Assembly (NCBI GenBank): GCA_946539175.1 | Contig: CAMNHH010000066.1 | Coordinates: forward strand, 1 to 11,751 | Direction of reading: 5' to 3' | DNA: 11,751 nucleotides | Source of the DNA: an uncultured Clostridia bacterium | GTDB lineage: Bacteria; Bacillota; Clostridia; Oscillospirales; Oscillospiraceae | Part shown: piece after piece, positions 1 to 5,567 of the stretch | Layout of the letters: every line of letters begins with the position of its first letter | Numbering within the stretch: the stretch's first letter is position 1 | The notes under the pieces: generated by a model | The model's input: only the letters and a program-made list of their open reading frames with translations | The model's database searches: none | Told to the model about the DNA's origin: nothing | Made by a program: the position numbers and the translations under genes

Positions 1-178
1 GGACGGCAACGCCGAGCTGACCCGCTTCGGCACCCTGCTGGAGGAGGCCACCATGGAGACCATCACCAGCGGCACCGTCACCGGCGACCTGGCCGCCTTG
101 ATGGATCCCAAGCCCGTGGCTGTCACCTCCGAGGAATTCATCGGCGCCATCCACGATCGCCTGGCCAAGAAGCTGTAA
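1..178 (+). CDS. icd: NADP-dependent isocitrate dehydrogenase, C-terminal fragment
   Basis: The window opens inside this gene; the reading frame begins at base 2 and ends with TAA at 176-178, leaving about 58 residues. The tail contains LEEATMETITSGTVTGDLA followed by a TSEEFIGAIHDRLAKKL ending. This matches the C-terminus of the homodimeric (eukaryotic-like) NADP isocitrate dehydrogenase family, which usually reads E-x-x-x-x-x-T-[IV]-E-S-G-x-[ML]-T-x-D-L-A and then an EF(I/L)-x-A-I helix. The enzyme oxidatively decarboxylates isocitrate to 2-oxoglutarate in the cytoplasm, making NADPH. The catalytic residues lie upstream of the window and cannot be checked. The call rests on the tail alone, so another beta-decarboxylating dehydrogenase is possible but less likely. 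Confidence 0.75.
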   Translation, partial: DGNAELTRFGTLLEEATMETITSGTVTGDLAALMDPKPVAVTSEEFIGAIHDRLAKKL

Positions 179-191
179 TCCTAAACTCAAG

Positions 192-247
192 TTAAAATCT
201 TTGGATTTTAATTTGTGCCTGCGGCACAAAGCTCGTCTCATACGAGC
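192..247. repeat. Three tandem perfect hairpins downstream of icd
   Basis: Three inverted repeats follow each other with no gap: TTAAAATC-TTTG-GATTTTAA (192-211), TTTGTGCC-TGC-GGCACAAA (212-230) and GCTCGT-CTCAT-ACGAGC (231-247). They begin 14 bases after the icd stop. None is followed by a proper T-tract, so they look more like RNA-stabilising or REP-like stems than a terminator. The second and third also feed into the long imperfect hairpin at 223-382. Confidence 0.6.
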
Positions 248-382
248 TCCAACATGCCTTCGGCGCTCTCATACGATTTCTTGATGTGGATGACGGATTA
301 AAATGTTTCTAACGTTTTAATCAATTATTCGTATCAAGCGCTTTCGAAAGCATTTGAATGGAGCTCCGTATAAGCTTTTACC
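223..382. repeat. Long imperfect inverted repeat (MITE-like or REP-like element)
   Basis: Bases 223-307 and the reverse complement of 311-382 align almost end to end around a TCT centre. Shared blocks, in order from the outside, are GG(C/T)A..AAAGCT, ATACG..AGCTCC, ATGC.TTCG, GCGCT, ATACGA and GATTAAAA(C/T)GTT. The left arm carries an extra stretch of about 13 bases near 283-295. The central stem, 296-307 with 311-322, is 12 bp with one G-T pair and a 3-base loop. The element is AT-rich compared with the surrounding genes and contains no open reading frame that makes sense. A miniature transposon remnant or a structured 3' RNA element are both possible. Confidence 0.6.
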
Positions 383-420
383 AAAAATCTCCCGTGCGTC
401 CGACGCACGGGAGATTTTTG
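382..420. terminator. Bidirectional intrinsic terminator
   Basis: A 39-base near-perfect palindrome: CAAAAATCTCCCGTGCGTC on the left is the reverse complement of the right arm around one central base, giving a GC-rich stem flanked by A5 on one side and T5 on the other. Read on the plus strand it would end icd transcripts; read on the minus strand it could end any read-through from the molybdenum operon. It sits about 200 bases past the icd stop and about 375 bases past the MoeA-like stop. Confidence 0.8.
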
Positions 421-795
421 ATCGTCACGGGAGGAGCAGGCGGGATTTGACGAAACGCTCATGCAGCGGCCCACACCAGTGCGCCATGAGACCGGGTTCC
501 AGCGGCGCGCCGGCCTGCGCCGCTGCAGGGCCTTTGCAGGAACGCGACAGATCCCGATTCTCTGCTTATCGGCATAACGCAGCAAATACGCCGCAGGGGC
601 GAGCATTGCTCGTCCGCGCTTGGGGCGCACAGCGTTTGCGGGGGCAAACGATCAAAACGATGGGATTATGGGAACCGTTCCGGATCGGCCTCCGGCAAAT
701 TGTCCGCCCCTGGCGGACGAGACGGCCAATGGCCGCCCCCGCGAGAGCTCGGCTGACGAAAGCCGAGAACCAGAAGCCCGATTTGCCGAGGTCCG
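421..795. other. Gene-free, hairpin-rich spacer
   Basis: No reading frame here resembles a protein on either strand; the frames that stay open have arginine- and alanine-rich translations typical of GC-rich non-coding DNA. Instead there is a run of short perfect hairpins: AGCGGCGC/GCGCCGCT (501-524), CCGAT/ATCGG (554-572), CGAGC-ATT-GCTCG (600-612), CGTTTGC-GGGG-GCAAACG (633-650), GTCCGCC-CCT-GGCGGAC (702-718), CGGCC-AAT-GGCCG (723-735) and CTCGGCT/AGCCGAG (748-767). No T-tract follows any of them on the minus strand, so I see no clear terminator directly after the MoeA-like gene. I found no tRNA shape. Confidence 0.55.
593..742. repeat. Palindromic element with paired hairpins in each arm
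   Basis: Bases 593-639 align with the reverse complement of 695-742. Both arms start GC(A/G)GGGGCG, then carry a five-bp hairpin with an ATT loop (CGAGC-ATT-GCTCG on the left, CGGCC-ATT-GGCCG on the right), then CGTC, a second GC-rich hairpin around GGGGCG, and end in TTTGC. Both differing base pairs in the first hairpin change on both sides, so pairing is kept. The 55-base centre holds further small stems. This fits a REP/BIME-like or MITE-like unit. Confidence 0.6.
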
Positions 796-1812
796 TCACC
801 CAAAGGGGCAGATGGGGTATCGGCATTCCGCGCAGCCCAGGCAGAGACCGCCCTCGCCCATCTGAACGAAGTCCTGCTTGCTGAGCTCCACCCCCGCGGC
901 GATCCGGGGCAGAAGCTTGTCGAAGACCGTGGCCTTGGCGTACATGACGCAGCCCGGCAGGCCCAGGACGGGGGTGCCGTCGTCATAGTAACCCAGCAGC
1001 AGCATGGCCCCCGGCAGCACCGGGGCTCCGTAGCTGACGATCCGCGCCCCCGTGGCCTTGATGGCGCCGGGGGTGTTGTCGTCCGGGTCCACGCTCATGC
1101 CGCCGGTACAGAGGATCAGGTCGGCACCGCTGGCCCGGGCTGTCTCTATGGCGCTGCGGACCGTCTCCGGCTCGTCCCCTGGCAGGCTGTGGTGGACGAC
1201 GGAAATGCCGAAGGCCGCCAGCTTCCGGATCAGCACCGGGGTGAATTGGTCGCTGATCAGGCCGTTCGCCAGCTCCGCGCCGGTGGTGACCACGGCGGCG
1301 CTTTTCAGCTTGTAGGGCAGCAGCTCCAGCAGGGGCCGCTCCCCCGCCGCGGCCTCGGCGGCGGCCAGCTTCTCCTCCCGGATCACCAGGGGGATCACCC
1401 GGGTGCCGCAGAGCTTGTCTCCGGCCTTCACGGCGGTATTGCCCCGACGGGTGGCGATCATCAGCTCGTCGATGCGGTTGACCGCGTTGAGCCGGGCCGT
1501 GTCCACCCGGAACAGGCCGTCAAACTCCGCCCGCAGCTCGATTTTCCCCTCGCGGGCCTCGCTCCGGCGCATGCCGGGGCCCTGGCAGAGCCGGGCCAGC
1601 CGCAGGGCGGCCTCGTCCTCGTGGAGCATACCGGGCTCCAGTTCCCAGACGTAGAGGTGCTCCTTGCCCATGGACAGCAGCACCGGAATATCCGCCTCCG
1701 TGACCACGTGGCCCTTGCGGAACCGGGCTCCCTTGAATTCTCCGGGGATGATCTGCGTCAGATCGTGGCAGAGCACCTGCCCTACCGCCTGGGTGGTTGG
1801 AATCTGTTTCAT
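796..1812 (-). CDS. MoeA-like molybdopterin-binding protein
   Basis: A 338-residue cytoplasmic protein. Residues about 173-303 form a MoCF/MogA-type molybdopterin-binding domain, with TTGAEL (176-181), CTGGMSVDPDD (235-245) and LPGCVMYAKATVFD (285-298); the TGG..DPDD loop binds the pterin in this family. Residues 1-170 are related to MoeA-like proteins of Clostridia rather than to the full four-domain MoeA, so molybdate insertion is not assured. The C-terminus LCLGCAECRYPICPFG has cysteines 324, 327, 330 and 335 spaced like a metal site. The ATG at 1812 was chosen because AAAGGAG lies just upstream; the frame stays open further but only through the inverted repeat at 1871-1943. Last gene of the molybdenum operon, 149 bases after the MOSC gene. 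Role in cofactor maturation is inferred. Confidence 0.8.
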   Translation of the reverse strand: MKQIPTTQAVGQVLCHDLTQIIPGEFKGARFRKGHVVTEADIPVLLSMGKEHLYVWELEPGMLHEDEAALRLARLCQGPGMRRSEAREGKIELRAEFDGLFRVDTARLNAVNRIDELMIATRRGNTAVKAGDKLCGTRVIPLVIREEKLAAAEAAAGERPLLELLPYKLKSAAVVTTGAELANGLISDQFTPVLIRKLAAFGISVVHHSLPGDEPETVRSAIETARASGADLILCTGGMSVDPDDNTPGAIKATGARIVSYGAPVLPGAMLLLGYYDDGTPVLGLPGCVMYAKATVFDKLLPRIAAGVELSKQDFVQMGEGGLCLGCAECRYPICPFG

Positions 1813-1870
1813 ACGCGACTCTCCTTTGAAATGAAAGCAGCACGCAAAATTCGGATTTGTGGAATTCATT

Positions 1871-1943
1871 CGTAGGGGCCGATGCCCACATCGGCCCTTT
1901 TCCCGGTCGGCAGGGAGGGCCGATGTGGGCATCGGCCCCTACG
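1871..1943. repeat. Perfect 28-bp inverted repeat inside the operon
   Basis: Left arm 1871-1898 and right arm 1916-1943 are exact reverse complements with a 17-base loop. Each arm is also a hairpin by itself: GGGCCGATG-CCCA-CATCGGCCC. The RNA could therefore fold as one very stable 28-bp stem or two 9-bp stems. It lies in the only long gap of the operon, between the MOSC and MoeA-like genes, with no T-tract. Its GGGGC-stem-GGCCC plan resembles the arms of the element at 593-742. REP/MITE-like; I have an unverified impression that similar units occur in many gut Clostridia. Confidence 0.85.
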
Positions 1944-1961
1944 GTTATACAAGTCCCGATC

Positions 1962-2402
1962 TTACAGCGCTGCAATCTCAATTTTGTCTCCGGGCTTCGC
2001 TTTGCCGTCCCGAAGCACAACGGCGAAGACGCCCTCGGTGGGCATGACGCATTTGCCGGTGCTCTGCTTGATGGCGCAGTCGTTGTGGCACTCCTTGCCG
2101 ATCTGGGTGACGGCCAGCAGCGCGCTGCCTGCCCGCAGGACCGTGCCCACGGGGAGACGTTTCAGGTCAAGGCCCCGGGTCAGAATGTTTTCGGCAAAGG
2201 CGCCGGGGGGCAGCTCGAAGCCAAGCGCCCGCATCTTGTCCACGGATTCCTCCGCCAGCAGACTGATCTGCCGGTGCCAGTTCCCGGCGTGGGCGTCCCC
2301 CGGGATGCCCACGCCCAGCCGCAGCTCCAGGACCGGAACCGGATGCTTCCGGGTTCCCTTTTGTTCGGAAACGCAGACGGCAGTGATTTCAGGCATTTTC
2401 AT
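1962..2402 (-). CDS. MOSC-domain protein
   Basis: A 146-residue single-domain MOSC protein (MOCO sulfurase C-terminal family), the size usual for stand-alone bacterial members. Visible family features are GIPGDAHAG (32-40), AENIL (70-74), VGTVLRAGSALLAVTQIGKECH (85-106), the conserved Cys105 and MPTEGVFAVV (120-129), with a final GDKIEI strand. MOSC proteins bind molybdenum cofactor and are thought to move or hold sulfur on it; stand-alone members are poorly characterised, so the exact role is inferred from context. Its start overlaps the end of moaC by 14 bases, implying translational coupling. GGAGG lies upstream of two in-frame ATGs, 2402 and 2396; the second has the more usual spacing and could be the true start. 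Confidence 0.88.
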   Translation of the reverse strand: MKMPEITAVCVSEQKGTRKHPVPVLELRLGVGIPGDAHAGNWHRQISLLAEESVDKMRALGFELPPGAFAENILTRGLDLKRLPVGTVLRAGSALLAVTQIGKECHNDCAIKQSTGKCVMPTEGVFAVVLRDGKAKPGDKIEIAAL

Positions 2403-2898
2403 TTCCCTCCCGGACGCTTGCGGGGACCGTCCCCGCCGCGTGATAGTCGCCGGACTTGCCGCCTGTCTTTTCCAGCAGGCGGAGGCCGGTGATCTCCATG
2501 TCTTTTTGCAGGGCCTTACACATATCGTAGACCGTCAGGGCCGCCGCGGAGGCGGCGGTGAGGGCCTCCATTTCCACCCCGGTCCGGCCGGTGCAGCGGA
2601 CCCGGGCGGTGATATGGACCCCGCGTTCCGACAGTTCAAAGGCAATGTCCACCCCGGACAGGGGCAGCTGGTGGCAGAGGGGGATCAGCTCCCAGGTATG
2701 CTTGGCGGCCTGGATGCCCGCCACCTGGGCCACCGCCAGCACGTCCCCCTTTCGGACCCCGCCGGAACGGATGGCGGCAACGGTCTCCGGCGCGCAGCGC
2801 ACCGTGACCTCCGCCAGAGCCGTCCGATGGGTGACGGCCTTTTCCGTCACGTCCACCATCAGAGCCCGTCCCTGGGCATTCAAATGGGTAAAGTCCAC
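2389..2898 (-). CDS. moaC: Cyclic pyranopterin monophosphate synthase MoaC
   Basis: 169 residues, normal for MoaC. It converts 3',8-cyclo-7,8-dihydro-GTP, the MoaA product, into cPMP in the cytoplasm. Motifs seen: KGDVLAVAQVAGIQAAKHT (50-68), ELIPLCHQLPL (70-80), TGRTGVEMEALTAA (103-116), YDMCKA (124-129) and KTGGKSGDY (144-152). The conserved active-site set appears intact: Lys50, Cys75, His76, Glu109, Glu111, Asp125, Lys128. The start is GTG at 2898, not ATG; it is supported by a GGAGG seven bases upstream that lies within the last codons of moaA. It follows moaA by 3 bases and overlaps the MOSC gene by 14. Confidence 0.96.
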   Translation of the reverse strand: MDFTHLNAQGRALMVDVTEKAVTHRTALAEVTVRCAPETVAAIRSGGVRKGDVLAVAQVAGIQAAKHTWELIPLCHQLPLSGVDIAFELSERGVHITARVRCTGRTGVEMEALTAASAAALTVYDMCKALQKDMEITGLRLLEKTGGKSGDYHAAGTVPASVREGNENA

Positions 2899-2901
2899 GT
2901 C

Positions 2902-3855
2902 TTATCCTCCGATCTCATACATGATGCGCTTGCTTTGGCTGGGTGCGCTTTCCAGCCGGTGTCGGGCCGGCTTCCGACGGACTGCCGCCAGGACGGTCTC
3001 CCGCAGGGCCGCGCCGCGGAGCCCCCGCAGGGGAATCTCCTCCGGGCTGTGGAGGCAGAGCTTCAGCTTCCCGTCGGCGGTGATCCGGATCCGGCTGCAG
3101 GCGCCGCAGAAGTCGCAGCTCATGGGGGTGATCAGCCCCACGGTCCCCGCCCAGCCCGGCGCCGCGTAGAGCCGGGCCACGCCGCCTCCCCGCTCCCCGC
3201 GCTCCGCTTCCTGCTCCCGCAGCTCCGGCACCGCCTCCAGCACCCGGCTCGCCGGGAGGAAGCCCAGCCCGGCGGCGGGACCGATGGGCATTCGCTCAAT
3301 GAAGCGGACGGACCAGGGGTGTTCCCGCGCCAGCCGGGCCAGGGCTCCCAGCTCCCCCTCGTTGACGCCCCGCAGCAGCACAGCGTTCAACCGCAGATCG
3401 GAGAAGCCCGCCGCCTCCGCGGCGGCGAGGCCCGCCAGCACCCGGTCCAGCTCCCCGCCCCGGGTCAGAGCCCGGTAGCGCGCCGGGTCCAGGGTATCCA
3501 GGCTGACGTTCAGCCGGTCCAGCCCGGCGGCCCGTAGGGGGGCCGCCAGCTCCGGCAGCAGGGTCCCGTTGGTGGTCATGGTCAGCTCCTCCAGACCCGG
3601 CAGAGCCGCCAACCGCTCCACCAGGGTGAGGATGCCTTTTCGGACCAGGGGCTCGCCCCCGGTCAGGCGGAGCTTTCTGACGCCCAGCTCCACGCAGGCA
3701 GCGGCCAGCTCCTCCAGCTCCTCCAGGGAGCAGATCTCCGCGTGTCTGCGCTTGCAAATCCCCTCCGGGGGCATGCAGTAGACGCAGCGCAGGTTGCACA
3801 GCTCCGTCACAGAAAGGCGCAGATAGTCGATGGTCCGTCCGCAGCCGTCAATCAT
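2902..3855 (-). CDS. moaA: GTP 3',8-cyclase MoaA (radical SAM)
   Basis: 317 residues, slightly short for the family. MoaA uses S-adenosylmethionine and two 4Fe-4S clusters to cyclise GTP, the first step to molybdopterin. The radical SAM cluster motif is C20-x3-C24-x2-C27 (CNLRCVYC), followed by LTGGEPLVR (64-72) and TMTTNGTLL (92-100). The second cluster is C250-x2-C253-x13-C267, with an additional cysteine at 247. The RIR triplet (255-257) that follows matches the GTP-contacting arginines, but the residue after Cys253 is Ser where the family mostly has Asn. The C-terminal Gly-Gly needed for catalysis is present (EIGG). ATG at 3855 overlaps the modC stop by 8 bases, with GGAGG upstream. Confidence 0.96.
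   Translation of the reverse strand: MIDGCGRTIDYLRLSVTELCNLRCVYCMPPEGICKRRHAEICSLEELEELAAACVELGVRKLRLTGGEPLVRKGILTLVERLAALPGLEELTMTTNGTLLPELAAPLRAAGLDRLNVSLDTLDPARYRALTRGGELDRVLAGLAAAEAAGFSDLRLNAVLLRGVNEGELGALARLAREHPWSVRFIERMPIGPAAGLGFLPASRVLEAVPELREQEAERGERGGGVARLYAAPGWAGTVGLITPMSCDFCGACSRIRITADGKLKLCLHSPEEIPLRGLRGAALRETVLAAVRRKPARHRLESAPSQSKRIMYEIGG
2906..2910 (-). promoter_or_regulatory. moaC ribosome binding site inside the moaA Gly-Gly codons
   Basis: The last two moaA codons, GGA GGA, encode the catalytically required Gly-Gly tail and at the same time form the GGAGG for moaC. Seven bases (A-TAA-GAC, including the moaA stop) separate it from the moaC GTG. This decides the moaC start. 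Confidence 0.85.
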
Positions 3856-4894
3856 GGGCCTCGCCTCCCGTCAAAAGCAGGATCTCCTCCCGGGCGACGT
3901 GTACCGTCAATGGGGCGCCCACGGGAGGGATGCGGCTTGTTTTGTCCCACTCCGCCCGGAGCAGAGCGCCGCCGGGGGTTCTCAGCATCAGAATGCAGGA
4001 AAACACGTTGTCAATGGCCCGGTCCAAGCTGCAATTCAGAGACAGGGGGCCGGGGCCCGGACGCAGGCTATGGGCCCGGATCCCCACGTGACTCAGTCCC
4101 GCGGGAACGGGCAGGGCCGGAAGCCGCCAGCCCCAATCCGTACAGAGCAGGCTGCCGTCTCCTTGGACCGTCACCGGCGATAGGTTCTTGCAGCCCGAGA
4201 GCAGGGCCGCCGCCAGGCTGCCGGGGGCCGTCATCATCTCCGCCGCGGAGCGCAGGGGCTCCGAGCGGCCGCCGTTCAGAATGCAGACGCTTTTGGCCAG
4301 GCGGCAGACCTCGTCCCGGCTGTGGGTCACCAGGATGGCGTCGCCGCCGTAGTCCTCCAGGGTCCGGGCCAGCTCCAGCTCCAGCTGCCACTTGAGATAG
4401 TCGTCCAGGGCGGAGAAGGGCTCGTCCAGCAGCAGGGCCTCCGGCTCCGCCGCCAGGGTCCGGGCCAGGGCGCAGCGCTGCCGCTCCCCGCCGGAGAGGG
4501 TCCTGGGCAGGGCATCCGCCAGCTTTTCCAGCCGGAAACGCTCCAATTGGGCCAGAGCCAGAGCCCGCCGCTGCCGCCTGGGATGGGCATGAAAGCCCAG
4601 CTCCACGTTTTGCAGCACGCTCCGCTGAGGGATCAGGGCGCAGCTCTGGAACAGATAGCCCACTCGCCGCTGCTGGGGCGGCAGATTGATCTTTTTCTCA
4701 CTGTCATAGAGGGTGCGCCCGTTCAGGACGATGCGGCCCCGATCCGGGGTCATGAGCCCCGCGACGCAGCGCAGGGTCACGCTCTTGCCGCTGCCGGAGG
4801 CCCCCAAGAGGGCAAGCAGCGCCCGCTCCGTGTCGAAGCGGACCCGGAGCTGAAAATCCCCCAGCCGTTTTTCGATCTCAACGCGCAGTGCCAC
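3848..4894 (-). CDS. modC: Molybdate ABC transporter ATP-binding protein ModC
   Basis: 348 residues, the usual ModC length. Nucleotide-binding domain: Walker A GASGSGKS (31-38), Q-loop Gln83, signature LSGGE (133-137), Walker B LLLDEP (154-159), D-loop SALD (161-164) and switch His191. Residues about 235-345 make a C-terminal domain like the molybdate-binding TOBE/MOP region of ModC, though divergent. It powers uptake through ModB at the inner face of the membrane. The start is GTG at 4894, backed by GGAGG five bases upstream and a match at the N-terminus to other ModC proteins; it overlaps modB by 17 bases. It overlaps moaA at the 3' end by 8 bases. Tungstate or sulfate/thiosulfate transporters are related, but ModA and moa neighbours favour molybdate. 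Confidence 0.93.
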   Translation of the reverse strand: MALRVEIEKRLGDFQLRVRFDTERALLALLGASGSGKSVTLRCVAGLMTPDRGRIVLNGRTLYDSEKKINLPPQQRRVGYLFQSCALIPQRSVLQNVELGFHAHPRRQRRALALAQLERFRLEKLADALPRTLSGGERQRCALARTLAAEPEALLLDEPFSALDDYLKWQLELELARTLEDYGGDAILVTHSRDEVCRLAKSVCILNGGRSEPLRSAAEMMTAPGSLAAALLSGCKNLSPVTVQGDGSLLCTDWGWRLPALPVPAGLSHVGIRAHSLRPGPGPLSLNCSLDRAIDNVFSCILMLRTPGGALLRAEWDKTSRIPPVGAPLTVHVAREEILLLTGGEAHD

Positions 4895-5564
4895 GGCTGC
4901 CTCCCCTCTTTTCCAGCAGATTGACTGTGATCAGTACCGCCGCGGAAATCGTCAGATTGATCAGCACCCAGATCAGCAGGCTCTGCCGGGCGCCGGGGGC
5001 GCTGTCGTTCTGCCACAGGAAGGCCACCTGGGTGGCCACGGTGGCGGTCCGGCCCGGGATAAAGCCCACCACCATGGAGGTGGCGCCGTACTCCCCCAGC
5101 GCCCGGGCAAAGGACAGCACCACGCCCGCCAGGATGCCCTGGCGGCAGGCGGGCAGCCGGATGCGCCAGAAGATATAACGCTCGGACAGTCCCAGGGTCC
5201 GGCCCGCGGCGGCCAGGTCCTCGTCGAAGCTCTCAAAGGCGCCCCGGGCCGTGCGGTACATCAGCGGGAAGATCACCACCGACACCGCGAAGACCGCGGA
5301 CCACCAGCGCATCAGCAGCCGGGCACCGAAAAGCCGGAACAGCAGGGCCCCCAGGGCCTGATTGGGCCCCAGCAGCAAAATCAGCAGATAGCCCACCACC
5401 GTGGGGGGCAGCACCAGGGGCAGGGTCAGGACCACGTCCAGAAGGCCCTTCACCAGCCGGGGCGCCCGGGAACTCCAGTAGGCCGCCGCGATGCCCAGAA
5501 AGAACACCAGCACCGCGGAGATGGCGGCGATCCGCAGGGAGTTCCAAAGGGGAAACAGATCCAT
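4878..5564 (-). CDS. modB: Molybdate ABC transporter permease ModB
   Basis: 228 residues with about five hydrophobic segments (near 8-30, 42-66, 88-104, 142-166 and 195-216). The cytoplasmic coupling loop at about 118-138, AAAGRTLGLSERYIFWRIRLP, matches the EAA-type motif that docks ModC. GEYGATSMVVGFIPGRT (157-173) is typical of the ModB/CysT branch. It forms the molybdate channel in the cytoplasmic membrane. Unlike its neighbours there is no Shine-Dalgarno sequence before the ATG at 5564; it starts 3 bases after the modA TAA, so it probably depends on translational coupling. It overlaps modC by 17 bases. Confidence 0.95.
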   Translation of the reverse strand: MDLFPLWNSLRIAAISAVLVFFLGIAAAYWSSRAPRLVKGLLDVVLTLPLVLPPTVVGYLLILLLGPNQALGALLFRLFGARLLMRWWSAVFAVSVVIFPLMYRTARGAFESFDEDLAAAGRTLGLSERYIFWRIRLPACRQGILAGVVLSFARALGEYGATSMVVGFIPGRTATVATQVAFLWQNDSAPGARQSLLIWVLINLTISAAVLITVNLLEKRGGSRGTAR

Positions 5565-5567
5565 GGC

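Noticed and set aside
748..767. CTCGGCT/AGCCGAG hairpin as the terminator of the molybdenum operon
   Set aside because: On the minus strand it is followed by GC-rich sequence without a T-tract.
421..795. CRISPR array or large non-coding RNA gene
   Set aside because: The hairpins differ from each other and are not regularly spaced direct repeats, so it is not CRISPR. No promoter and terminator pair frames the region, so an independent RNA gene is not supported.
354..884. Open frame of 176 codons on the plus strand in the 421-795 spacer
   Set aside because: It crosses a terminator palindrome, several hairpins and the end of the MoeA-like gene, lacks a ribosome site and has an Arg/Pro/Ala-rich translation.
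1813..1932. N-terminal extension of the MoeA-like protein to an ATG at 1932
   Set aside because: The added 40 residues are encoded mostly by the inverted repeat; the internal ATG at 1812 has a good AAAGGAG and matches where the family domain begins.
1882..3537. Open frame of 551 codons on the plus strand
   Set aside because: It starts in the inverted repeat and runs antisense through the MOSC gene, moaC and most of moaA, which are certain. Its translation has no family features.
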